From: Breviolum minutum Mf 1.05b.01
Taxonomy: Eukaryota > Sar > Dinophyceae > Suessiales > Symbiodiniaceae
Reading direction: 5' to 3'
DNA: 64,000 bases
NCBI GenBank assembly: GCA_000507305.1
Contig: DF239293.1
Location: 192,580-256,579, forward strand
The notes beneath the pieces were generated by a model. The model saw only the letters and a list, made by a program, of their open reading frames with translations. It ran no database searches and was not told the origin of the DNA. This document shows, piece after piece, positions 48,814 through 59,392 of the stretch; position 1 is the stretch's first letter; every line of letters begins with the position of its first letter. The position numbers and the translations under genes were made by a program.

Positions 48814-51800
48814 ATGAAGTCTGAAGCGTTGCTCCCCAGCTTGGCAGCTTCCTCAGCCATGAACAAGCCGATGGAAAACGCCAGTGTTGGCACGTCCGTT
48901 GGGGGCATGCGCTTGCCATTGCTTAGACCACAACAGGAAGAAGTTCATGTTTGGGTCGATGCTGAGAGAGGCAGGGCAGTAAGATCCAACACGAAGACTG
49001 AATCAAGGCATGACAAAGCGATATAAAGTGGGCAAAGTATGCTTGGGCATTCAAGCTTCATCACAAGTCTGTAGATAGGGCTGTATGTAGGATGGCTGAA
49101 TTAACGTAAAATTCATGTTCCAGGTGGGTCGATTCTTGCCCATCATGCCTCCGAAGCTTTGCAGAGCCGCGAGCTACGGGTTGCGGTGGATGCAGCCAGA
49201 ACCTTAAGCTTCTCATGTTTTGTTTGCACCGCAAAGATATCGTTATCTAAAGTAACGCAAGCACTTTTCTGTGTAAGCCATCCTTATTATGTTTACGGTA
49301 CCATATATTTATACACTTCATCTTTCCTCCACTTTGCCATCCTTTTTTTGTTCCACAACAGGAATGGCAGGATCCTCGACCGCTGTCGCTTCTACAGCTC
49401 GCTCTCTCAGTCAGGAAGCAGCCACCAACGGTGCTGTGTCAGCAATAAGATGCTTCAGCTAAAAATCACCTTATGTCACATATGTAACCTGATTATGGAT
49501 GATTATGGTGCGAATGCATGCGAATGCGATTTGGCTTTTCAGCAGGTTTCAACTCAGTTGCGCTGCCTTTTGCTTAAAACTGGGCGTCTTTGCAAAACAT
49601 TCTGAAACACAGCGGCTAAGGAAGGATCGAAAAATGGGACAAGAGGATAGGGGAAACAGACTGCCATGATTTGCATACTCAAGGCGTTGGCTTGGCGACG
49701 GCTCACTTGAGGTCTTTCTCATTGACATGGTGCAGCCTCCCTCAGAATCAACGCTCGAATGGTGTCGAAAGCTACTTACGGGCGAGCATGAAGTCCTAGT
49801 ATTCAGCCCTAAAGAAGATTCACGAAGGCTTGAGGAAGTTGGCTTGCTACCAGGCCTGGGTCATCAAGGATTGAAGCCAAGCACCACAGTGGCAATCAGC
49901 ACTTTGGTAGTCAGAGTTTCATAGATGAAACAATGAATCCACATAATTATGCCATCATAAGTCATATTCATCAGGTTTTGGCTTGAAGATCTTGTAGGAT
50001 GCTGAATTGGAAAGGTTGTGGATTGATGATTTTACTCAGTCGGGGGATACTGCGCTGCAGGAGTCAAGCAAGAGAATTGGTTGGACTTGCAGCGACTTGA
50101 TTGGGGATTGGGAAATCAGCCGGGTCTTCAAGCAGTCGCAACCTGGCCGCACAGTTGGAAATGGCTCGCAACCCGAGACCCTGACACCTCTCAAACTCTT
50201 TTGGCCATCTTTGAAGGGTGTATGCAGATCTTTGCCCAGACATGCCCAAACGATCTCAGACCACACACTTCCTACAGTAGGATGTGGCTCGTGGCTCATA
50301 AAGGGTAGGCGCTCTCCAAACAGATTTGATAGTGGCTCGAGTCTACAGCAAATTTGCTGTTGGCTTGCTGCTTCCTTCCTTCTTGCTTTTTGCCTGCTTG
50401 CCTGTTTGCCAGGGGCTTGGATCGTTGCCATCCTGCATTTGGTGGATTTCAATAATCTTGGATGATGGTTCCCTTCTCAATCTTTATTTTTGTTCAAAAG
50501 TGCGGTTGTCATGCCATGTCATGCTAAATCAGTCTGCAAAGAGGGTAGCCCAGAAGTGGCCGAACAGGGATTTAGCAGAATATAAAAGTCTGGGGTGGTA
50601 GTGCTGATCTCTATTTTGCTGAAAAGGATTCATTCCTTCTGAGACATGACACAGGTCTTTTCAGATTAAGGGATTGTGGCTCCCAACGGCCAAGTTTGGA
50701 TGGAAAACAATACCAAAAGTAAAGAAATACGGATAAATTCGATGAAATACAGAAATACATGATTCCAAAAATGGGCCCAGAAGGGTGGCACAATTTACAG
50801 TATCTATATTTATGTACTACCTTTGTCCACTTACCCTTTTACAATTAGCCACCCCACTTTCATGCTGCGAGTGATACACGCGTTGGTGGTTTTGACCAGG
50901 CAGCGTGGGCACTTGGCCGTTGGATGGACAAGAGTTTACAAACCTCGAACTGGGACCAGCGGCCTTTGACACGAGCGCAGCAGGCACCTTAATCAACGTG
51001 CAGAATTGGTTCGTATTGTTTCATAATGTTTTTATTTGGGTTTTGGGAGAGTCAGTCGCCAAACCTACCTCTGACACTGTAGAAGGCATTTCACCATTTG
51101 TGTGGAAATCGAATTTGCAGACGGAGCAGTGATCTCGTACAGTACATGTGCCATTGGTATTTGGATGTATTTGGATTAGAACGCTGCATGGGCTGTTTGG
51201 GGTCAGGAGTATGCTGCACTGGATGCCAGCGTTCTCCTTCGGTTGCATGACTGCGATCGTGCAACCCTTCCCAAGCGTGCGCCTAAAGTACAGGTTCAAA
51301 GCCCACACCCGCTGACCAGCAACATGGCCATGACGCAGCAAAAGGACGGAAGGGTGGTGCCAGACTTTCAAACAAACTGCCCTGCACATCACTGTATATT
51401 ACTGCCAGAGTATGCCAGAGTTAATATATGTCTGAAAAAGTGCCAGAATGAAAGCCCAACCTTGCACCCATGGGTTTGACACCTCAGTGGTCACAGGAGC
51501 GATGGAACACTTACCGTGCTGACCCTCAGCGACGACGACCTCGTATTGTTGATGCCGAAGGAGCACGTGAAAGGAATGAAGACTTGTGCCATTCAGCTGA
51601 AAACCAGAAGTGATGCAAAATGGATCAAAATGGTGCAACTGTGAAAAACAAATCCTGAGATGTCGTGGGTGCGTCCACCGACGTGGAGCTGCATGTAAAC
51701 GATATGAAAAATAAAAAACTGGGCTTATTGATGTCAAGCCTTTGAGTCATGAGACTCACGGACCATGCGATTGTGGGAATGTATGCTAAGATTGACTATT

Positions 51801-52778
51801 GTGCCTTGCATTTTTTTCCTCTTGGGCCACTAGAATCATTTACTGTAGTATATTGATATTGTTGGTAATGTTCAGATATTTTGTGTGCTTGGTGTACAGG
51901 TGATATTTTGTCTAGATGGAAGCAATATTGACTGATCTATTTGCAAGCGGGCGGCGCCCATCGCGTATCATGGAAATGTATGGAAATAGATGGGTGGATG
52001 ATGGGTGGTAAACTGCCCGGGAGGACTGCTGAACAGAAACCGAGCCAAGGCTTCATGCTCCCTGCAGCACTCACCCGACTCATGCGGAAGCTGCGTGGCC
52101 TGGGTCTTGATACCATGATTCTTCGAGAGGGCGCTCCACAAAGAGAGTTGGTGGAAACTGCAGAAGATGAAGACAGGACTCGGCCCTTGTAGCCTTGTGT
52201 GGCCAATGGATCCAATTGTTTCAGACCCAAGGTTTTTAAATAGTCTTCACAGTACCTGAATCGATGGTCCACAAGATATATGGGCCTCCAGAAGGCTTTC
52301 GTACCGTCAATGCTCTTTGCCCCAGTTTGCCCCATTCCGGCTTTCAGAATCTTGCAGATGTTCAGATTTGTGGTGCGCAAAGCTTTTGTGATGCTGAAGT
52401 CACTGGCTGGCATGTCCCTATCAGGATCATTTTGTATTACAATACGAAGAACCTGTTGCCGGCTCGCGTTTTCCATCGCACATACATGCTCCAGAGCACA
52501 TCCCCGGATGAACAGCTGCGCGAGATCATTGAGGCTCGAAGATGAATTTCCCTGCTGGGTTTGCACACGCCAGGGGTTGAAGCCTTGCATGGGTGGTAGC
52601 ACCACCACTCAGACCTGCACTTCTCACAACCTCAGTCTGAATCAGATAGTTTGTAATGATCATTTGTGAGGCCTTTGACGTGGATATCAACTCTGATTGT
52701 CTTTGCGGCCGCTGCGTGCAATGCAACGCGTGGGATTGGCAATTGGTCGGCCGTGAAGATGTGAAAGACAACCCCCAG
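48814..52778 (+). CDS. EXD3/Mut-7-type 3'-5' exonuclease with C-terminal Mut7-C domain
   Basis: Probable start ATG 48814 (MKSEALLPSLAASSAMNKPM), followed by EEVHVWVDAERGRAV. The exonuclease exons are 49124-49194 (LQSRELRVAVDA) joined through a GC donor to 49362-about 49410 (EWQDPRPLSLLQLAL), giving the Exo I motif VDAEW; about 49687-49830 (GSLEVFLIDMV, VFSPKEDSRRLEEVGL, Exo II); about 50075-50245 (NWLDLQRLDWGLGNQPGLQ); about 50900-50989 (MDKSLQTSNWDQRPLTRAQQ); and 51210 onward (YAALDASVLLRLHDCD, Exo III). The acidic residues and tyrosine of a DEDDy nuclease are therefore present. Mut7-C follows: LTRLMRKLRGLGLDTMIL and ELVETAEDEDR (about 52050-52180), STSPDEQLREIIEA (about 52495-52540) and CGRCVQCNAWDWQLVGREDV (about 52700-52765), with a GT donor at 52779, so at least one more exon exists. 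In C. elegans mut-7 acts in small-RNA silencing of transposons; the role here is unknown. Confidence 0.9.
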
Positions 52779-55700
52779 GTGAGGTTCAGCTATCCACGAA
52801 TGACTCCAGTTTTGTTCGATGACGGAAGAGCCCAGGAATCATAGCTCATCATAGCCCATCGTAGCTTCGACCCAAGGTTGCGGCAAGGACCTTGGAGAGC
52901 TTCGACGAGTTCCTTGCCAGATCATATCAATCCAATCTCAATCCATTTTGTTCCATTCATCATTCAACATTATTAATCATTAATTACCACATGTACAAGT
53001 GCTGATTAGGATGAGGATGAGGGTGACGACAATCGTGATGATGAGTAGGAGGAGGATGTTTGACGATGGATGTTCGTCTTGGATGTCTTAGGTTCTGGCT
53101 TTGTGGCGGCTGTGGCAAAATCTATTGGGAGGGAAAAATGTTTGTCAAGGCAGGGCCCACGCAAAACAGAAACATGCAGTTTGAGTATTGAGCATTGACT
53201 GATATTGACTGAATTTTTGGTTTGTTTTGTGGTTTTGTCAAACATGTCCTTTGCAATTTCTTCCAGGATTTCAAAGGTGTTGGAACTGATCAGACCTGAC
53301 TCTTCCACTGGGCAAACGTGAGGCTTTGGGACACTTCCGAGGCTTCATGCCAGAGTCCAGCGACTCGAGCGACCGTCAAAGAGAAACTCGGTACATATGA
53401 CAAGTCCAAAGAACTCAAATGTGAAGCCTCCTTGTATCTCCTTGTCATGTTTCAACTCAGCAGCATTTCTTGTGCAAGAGGTCAAATCAAGACCGGATGC
53501 TCGATGTTTCCGATGTGTTTTGCTTCAAATTTTCGGAGTCAATGTGACATTCTGAGGAGGGACAGATTGACGCCCGCAGCCAGGCAGTCCATGCCACATC
53601 TTGATTTCAGTCAACTTTGCCAAACTCATAACTACAGCAAAACCATATAATGGTCGTTGAGGAGCTTGAAGACCTTGGTTGGAGTGCCTCCCGTATCCGT
53701 GCAGCCTTGGTGCGCGAAGGATGGCTCAGTGCAGAGAAAGCTCTGGACCGGCTGCACAGCAATCCAACATGTCCAAATGCCATGCAAATTGCTGCACCAA
53801 CAGACCAAAGCTAAAGTTGGTGCGCCACACCTCGTAGCAATTTGTATTGCTAAAATCATTGGTTTGGGGTTTAGATATGCAACAGGTTTGCTTCTGCCTT
53901 CCGAAGTCAAAATCAATGTTAGTGCTCAGGATGAATATGATTCACAATTGTTCATGGGGTAGAATCTGGGCATGGCCCTTTGTTGCCCTCGTGCCGTGAA
54001 GGAAGATGAGGAGATCCTCAAAGACGGGAAACATGGCTGACAATTCAGCTCCAAAACGCTCCAAATGGTTTGGTCATGCAATATCCAGCAAACAGAAATT
54101 CAAGCATATCATAGTTAACATAAATAAACATGAAATCCGCCCACACCGGTAGGTGCAAAAGAGATCAAATTTCCGAAGGCACTAACAAGGTCAGTTTCAC
54201 AACAGAGGGCCCTTGCATGGTAGGTTCAAGAGCGCTGCAACTTACAGCGTTTGCTGCCTAGTTAGATGGTGATTCAGAGATACATTTGCCCGTTTTGCCC
54301 ACATTTAGACACATGTTGCCATATTTTGAGTCCAGCGGAGTAGCCACAATTTTTTTGAAAATGTTTATAATTCCTGTATAGCCCTGGGGGTGATCATAGA
54401 CTTAGACTGGAAAAGGATGGAAAAAGAGCAAAATTTTGTTTAAACTGTTGTTGTTGAAAATGTTAGATTCTAAGCAGTACCCCGCTAAAAACCACTGCTT
54501 TTTGCTTGCCAGCTTTGAAGCCCCTGTTTACGACATGTTTGGCCAGGACACACCCCGTGTAAATAGCATGGATGGTAGCGGTGTCTTGCTCACTCGCATT
54601 TGGCACCAAGAAAAGATTGTAAATACTTATGCTAGCTTTTGTTTAGAGAGGGGTAAAGATGTCGTAACACACCACACAACACAACATGAATGCGAAGAAC
54701 ACAGTTTGGCAAATCTTTGATCCCCTGCGCAAGCGGCCCCTGCCGCGGAGCGGCGTCAATATATAGTAAGATATTTTTTCAGGCGTTGTAGCTGTCGGCG
54801 GAGGTGTGTTCCGGACCTTTGTTTTCCCTTGGTTTCTGTTATCTCAATACTTGATCAAACGTCATGAAGCCATACAAGTTGTGCAAGTGTTTGTGACAGG
54901 GTGTACCAGAGCCTCTTCCCGCCTACCGCACCCTAGGTACTCCACGGCCAGTTCAGGACCATTTGCCCCTCGTGTTTCTGCGTGTGGCCGGCAGGGTTCT
55001 AGAGCATTCCTTGCTGTTTCTTGGTTGCAAAGGCCTTTGCTTCCGCTGTGATCTCAGAGAACCGAAAGTAGGGAAGTTCGATCATTGAGGTCATGCCGGC
55101 ACTCTGCCTTTTTGCAGGAAGAACTTTGTCACCAGCCACTCGGTTTCAAGCACTGTGCCCCTAGCGTTTCAGACTCCTGTTTCAGAAGTGATCGATGTGA
55201 TTCGATTTAGTTCTAAAGATTCAATCAATGGGGTCTTGAGTTGGTTGCACCACATTGCTTACACTCAAGTGAAGGCAACCACCATCCCAACTTGTCCTAA
55301 GGTGGTGCCCAGGAATCACATGCCAGTGACTGTGCCTTTTCGCATAATGGGCCCACAGGACTGCCTTGACAATGACACCGGTGTCAACTTGAAAGCTTGT
55401 TTGCAAGGCAGGACGTTCTTATCCAACATGGCTTGAGCAAAGTTGTGGCTGAGGAGACGCCCCTTCTTTCCACAGGCAGTTCGCCCAGAACTTGCCTCTT
55501 TGATGCAGCGTTTCCATGCGTTTCCCATGTCACATGCATGAATGCAATGACAAGTCAGGTTGATTCTTCACAGCTAGACTAGTCTCACCAGTTTTGCTGT
55601 GGGCCTTTTTTACCAAACCGTGCGTTTCTGAGGGATGAAAAGACTATGCATCGAGACTCCAGCTAGAAGGAGGCTTCATTCGTCCTAAAGTCCATCTTTT

Positions 55701-57816
55701 CAGGAAAGATTTTCAGGCTGAGCTCAGCGAGACTGATCCTGTCACTAGCGTCTCACACCCTCAAGTCTGCCAAGTAGCTACAGGTGTGATTTCTACGGGG
55801 GATTAGGAGCAGGGTCAGGAAGAGATTGAATCCGGCAAGGCCCGTGTGGGAAAATTGAATGTTTGAGTCTAGTGTAGATGTTTTGGACATCTTTGGACTG
55901 GTTTTTGCAGTTGATGCTCTTTCAACTGCCTTGCTTCTTCTATTGCCGCCTGACCCCGCAGCATCATATAGCATCAGAGTGTGGCCGATCTCAGTCATCC
56001 AAAGCACCAAACCCACATGCACACCACAACGGCATGGAGCTACGCCACGTGGAATGGGTGCGACCCAGGTGCCTTGGTGTGCATGGTGTGTCGTTTGTCA
56101 TTTCTTCACCCTGCATTTTCAGAGCATGTTACCATGGCGATGGCATGCGATGGCACTCATGGTGCATATCTCTAGTCAAGGTGTGGCACAGACCCCATCT
56201 GTCGGCTGCAAAGAGCACAGGGCCTGAAGGGCTCACAGAGGTCACAAGGAAAGCACTTTGCAGTTGGTGGAGTCCTTGCAGGCCACGACGTTTTGCAGAA
56301 GCACTGAATAACACGAAGAAGGTCAAAGTTTATGTCAATTTAGTGCTAAGGCTTAGAGTTTAGAATGAGAAGGCTCCTCCTGCCCTTGGACATAGGCTTA
56401 AATTGCTACCAATTTGGCTGCCGGCGTAGACTTCAAAGACGAGGATTGGCTTGCACAAAGGCACTGATGTTTGATCAAGCACAAAGATGTTCTGTCCCCC
56501 ACAGTACTGCCTTTGGCATTATAGGCATACTGCGACATCCCTGCAGAGACAAAGGTTTTCTTTTGCATCCTAGTGACTCGGCAGATGTTGGCGAAACGAT
56601 CACAATTGGAGCCAGTTGAGGATCACAATGCGACATTGACATAGTGAGACTGAGTCTTCTTGGGTCAGCACTCGTGACAAAGGCTCGAGGTAGCAACTCC
56701 AAAGATGCATGGCCAAAGTCGCCCCGAGGCAGAGTCCATAGTTTTATGATCTTGTATACAGACTCTTGGGTGTGCAACGTTTCTCACATCTTCAGGTGCC
56801 TCCGAGCTGGGAAATACAAGGGATGACTCTTTGTTGCAATATGTTGCAATACATGATGCGTCATTGCCTCATCTAGAGCCCAGTAAAGTGTTGTTGCTGT
56901 GTCATGCAACGAGCAAGTGGAACCCCAACTGCATTTTGCTTGCTTCCAAGGCATGGACAAACATGTAACATGTAACATGTACTCATCGTCATAGTAAGTA
57001 GTGACCTTCATATCGGAGGGACATGCATGGAGAGCAGGGCTGAATTGTGTTGAATCCATGTTGAATCCCTCTCATTTGACGTGACTGGACGCGTCACTTC
57101 CAAGGACATCGCCCGGTCCCTCATGGCAGCGCTGATAAAGCATCCGAATAATATATCAGGCACACTTAATCACACTTCATTGTTTTTGCAGCTGGCTCAG
57201 CCTGAGAGTTCATACATGTTGAGAAATGAATTGCCTCTGGAAAAGAAAGTACTCTGCAGTATCTGGACTCTGGAGCGAGCAAACAAAAGTAGCAGGTGCT
57301 TCTGCCGGATGTTCGGTAAACCGTCAGGAAGCAACTCCGCTGTGGTCCTTGTTTTTGAAGACACAAGACGGACGCAAAGCAAGATGTGGTGGGCAGCCTG
57401 TCATGCATTCAACTCTCATGAAGTTCTGCCCAAAGATCCGCGCAAATTGTGGAATCCATCAAGATCACAGTGTACCAATTTCTACTCTGCAGTTGTGCTT
57501 GGGTGGTCTTTCAAACTGCAACGCAAGAGCAAGTGCAAGGTTTTGCAGCAAGACTTTTTGGAAGACATGCCGGTGGTCACAGAGCATCTTTGAGCAAGTA
57601 GCCACATGATGCCACATGCAGCCACTAAATCGTCAAATTATGGACGTACTTGATGTTTTTCCCTCCTCCAAACAGTGCTGTGGCTCTCAGGTACACCGTG
57701 CTTCGAAGGTGCCAACTACTGGCAGAATTCATGCATGCGCAGGACAGCTGAATTTGGGAAATTGACGTATCCGAAGCCTTGATTTGTTGCTAGCAGAAGG
57801 CACACACACACACACA
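52779..57816 (+). other. About 5 kb with isolated exon candidates and no assigned gene
   Basis: Coding-like pieces on the + strand: ALGHFRGFMPESSDSSDRQR (about 53290-53397), VVEELEDLGWSASRIRAALV then REGWLSAEKALDRLHS (about 53651-53763, a helical UBA-like segment), EAPVYDMFGQDTPRVNSMDG (about 54520-54585), RRFAEALNNTKKVKVYV (about 56285-56340) and SKDIARSLMAALIKHPNNIS (about 57098-57160). They could be the tail of the exonuclease gene plus one further gene. No domain is identified with confidence. The stretch ends in a (CA)n tract at 57800-57816 next to the retroelement. Confidence 0.35.
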
Positions 57817-58062
57817 AAACACAAAAGCAGTCACAAAAAACTCGGCACGACTTGAGTCTTTTTTGTCTTCGAGGTACCAGGCCAGGGGTTGTTTTTTGAG
57901 CGCCTGGTTTGCTGTGCACTCCCCTATATTTACCTCTCGGACTGCTTTGAACATGGAGGCTGCACCAAACAAAAACTACAAACCACAAAACTGACATGAA
58001 GATGCGGCATATCAGCTCAGAAGAGCTTCATTCGCCGAATTTCATGACATGGGTGGTTTAAA
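57817..58062 (-). repeat. 3' terminal direct repeat (pseudo-LTR) of the retroelement
   Basis: 246 bp matching 63274-63518 in the same orientation, with a single-base length difference in the A run near 57835-57840. It overlaps the end of the small membrane-protein ORF, whose C-terminus NHPCHEIRRMKLF lies inside the repeat. Confidence 0.95.
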
Positions 58063-58532
58063 ATTTTTGAACCCTCCTCACATTTCAAATCAAAAAGTGC
58101 ACGTCTGACTTCCTTGACAGGAGAAAAAACTTGTGGTGTCACTTTGCGGACTGGGGTGTATAGAGCTTCTTTGATCTGAGCCATTGACAGTTTCTGCCCG
58201 GCAATGAAATATCTGGAAATGGCAAACAAAGAGCCGGCGGAGACTGTGGCTAGAGGCACGCCCGTTTGCACTTGGAAAAAACTTGACAAGGCATATTCAT
58301 CCCATCCTATCGTTTTCAGGGCTTGTAAGTACTGCACCACACGTCTGACTGGGGAAGGCAGCCAGTATGTAGCACATGAGTCCATGGCGAGGCCAAAGAC
58401 AAACCCTAAACCACCACAGATGCAGCACAAAACCAGCCACGTTTGAGTAGGGATGCGGATGTCCTTCCATCCCACATCCTTGTGACAGGAAGGATTGTGC
58501 ATGAAGGGCACACCTCTGTCCAACCAGCCCAT
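58017..58532 (-). CDS. Small hydrophobic-segment ORF of the retroelement
   Basis: 171 codons on the minus strand. Two hydrophobic segments are visible: WLVLCCICGGLGFVFGLAM (residues about 31-50) and a weaker one around VPLATVSAGSLFAISRYFIA (about 92-111). The rest is basic. No family is recognised. It lies about 25 bases after the RS-rich ORF in element sense and ends inside the 3' direct repeat, so it seems to be part of the element or a captured host fragment. A membrane protein is not a standard Penelope-like gene, so it could be chance. Function unknown. Confidence 0.4.
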   Translation of the reverse strand: MGWLDRGVPFMHNPSCHKDVGWKDIRIPTQTWLVLCCICGGLGFVFGLAMDSCATYWLPSPVRRVVQYLQALKTIGWDEYALSSFFQVQTGVPLATVSAGSLFAISRYFIAGQKLSMAQIKEALYTPVRKVTPQVFSPVKEVRRALFDLKCEEGSKILNHPCHEIRRMKLF

Positions 58533-58555
58533 TCAGTCTTGACCCTGGAGTGAGT

Positions 58556-59326
58556 CTACGATCTTGCTGATGCACTCGGCCTTAGTACGGGGGGCTGTTC
58601 ACAAAGCTGTCCACATAAGGTCTTCACATCTGCAGCAGATCGGTTGTTGAGCTGGACATGGACATCTTCCCATGAAGAAACTTCATCACTGAGCAGTCGC
58701 TTGCAAACACCTTCACCTGTGAGGACCCGGGTCTGAGCTTGCACCAACTTTTTTGTCTTCGGTGTGAAGATTTCTGGCTCTGCGTTGCTTTCGGTCTCAG
58801 CCCTACCACTTTTAGCGAGTTTTGCTGAGGTACCCGGCATGCTTGCTAGAACTTCATCGCGGATTTTTTGAATTTCGGCCTGTCTTCGGAACTCCTTCAA
58901 CTCCTCAGCATCTTGGGTGGAGAGGGTCTCGCTCTTTCTGGCTTTCCGCTTTTCACCCGAACGCTTCTTGTTTTTCTTTTCATGTTCGGAAGAAGCCGAG
59001 TCGGAGGAGGAGCTTGTAGAGGACCTTTTCTTCTTTTTCTTCGACTTGTCTTTCCTGTCTTTGCGTTCATTTTCCACGCGCACCACAACTTCTGGCTGTG
59101 GGGCCCATGTTTGCTGACGCCATCGCCACGAATTGCCCCATCGCCCTTGCGAGGAGGATGCACCACCATAACTTCCACCGCGGCCATGTCCTGGTCCGCC
59201 TCCGGCTGTCAAGCGCGCGGAGCACATCAGCAGGACGAAAAAGAGGACTGATTGCAACCGGGCCATGGCAACAACTAGCACTACAAACCCTTGCAGACCG
59301 AGGGGGTTTACAGCAACCAGGGCCAA
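58556..59326 (-). CDS. Gly-rich then RS/Lys-rich ORF downstream of the RT in the element
   Basis: 256 codons on the minus strand. The first 40 residues are hydrophobic; a start at the internal Met 22 (59263; MARLQSVLFFVLLMCSARLT) would give a signal-like N-terminus. A Gly/Ser/Trp-rich stretch (GGGPGHGRGGSYGG) follows, then a Lys/Arg/Ser tract (KDKSKKKKKRSSTSSSSD), then a charged helix (EELKEFRRQAEIQKIRDEVL) and an acidic-basic C-terminus. RGG- and RS-type tracts bind RNA, so a nucleic-acid-binding ORF1-like or Gag-like role is plausible, although it lies downstream rather than upstream of the RT. No family is recognised. It begins 66 bases after the RT stop in element sense and may be a domain of a longer polyprotein broken by a frameshift, or a separate ORF. 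Confidence 0.5.
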   Translation of the reverse strand: MALVAVNPLGLQGFVVLVVAMARLQSVLFFVLLMCSARLTAGGGPGHGRGGSYGGASSSQGRWGNSWRWRQQTWAPQPEVVVRVENERKDRKDKSKKKKKRSSTSSSSDSASSEHEKKNKKRSGEKRKARKSETLSTQDAEELKEFRRQAEIQKIRDEVLASMPGTSAKLAKSGRAETESNAEPEIFTPKTKKLVQAQTRVLTGEGVCKRLLSDEVSSWEDVHVQLNNRSAADVKTLCGQLCEQPPVLRPSASARS

Positions 59327-59392
59327 AAACCAGCACTGACAAAGACCCCAAATCCAAACAAAGCCACAAGGTGAGAGTGCACTGCCATGTGG

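Noticed and set aside
51937-52608. A 223-codon minus-strand ORF
   Set aside because: It is antisense to the Mut7-C exons, which match a known domain on the + strand (ELVETAEDEDR, DEQLREIIEA). The antisense frame matches nothing I know.
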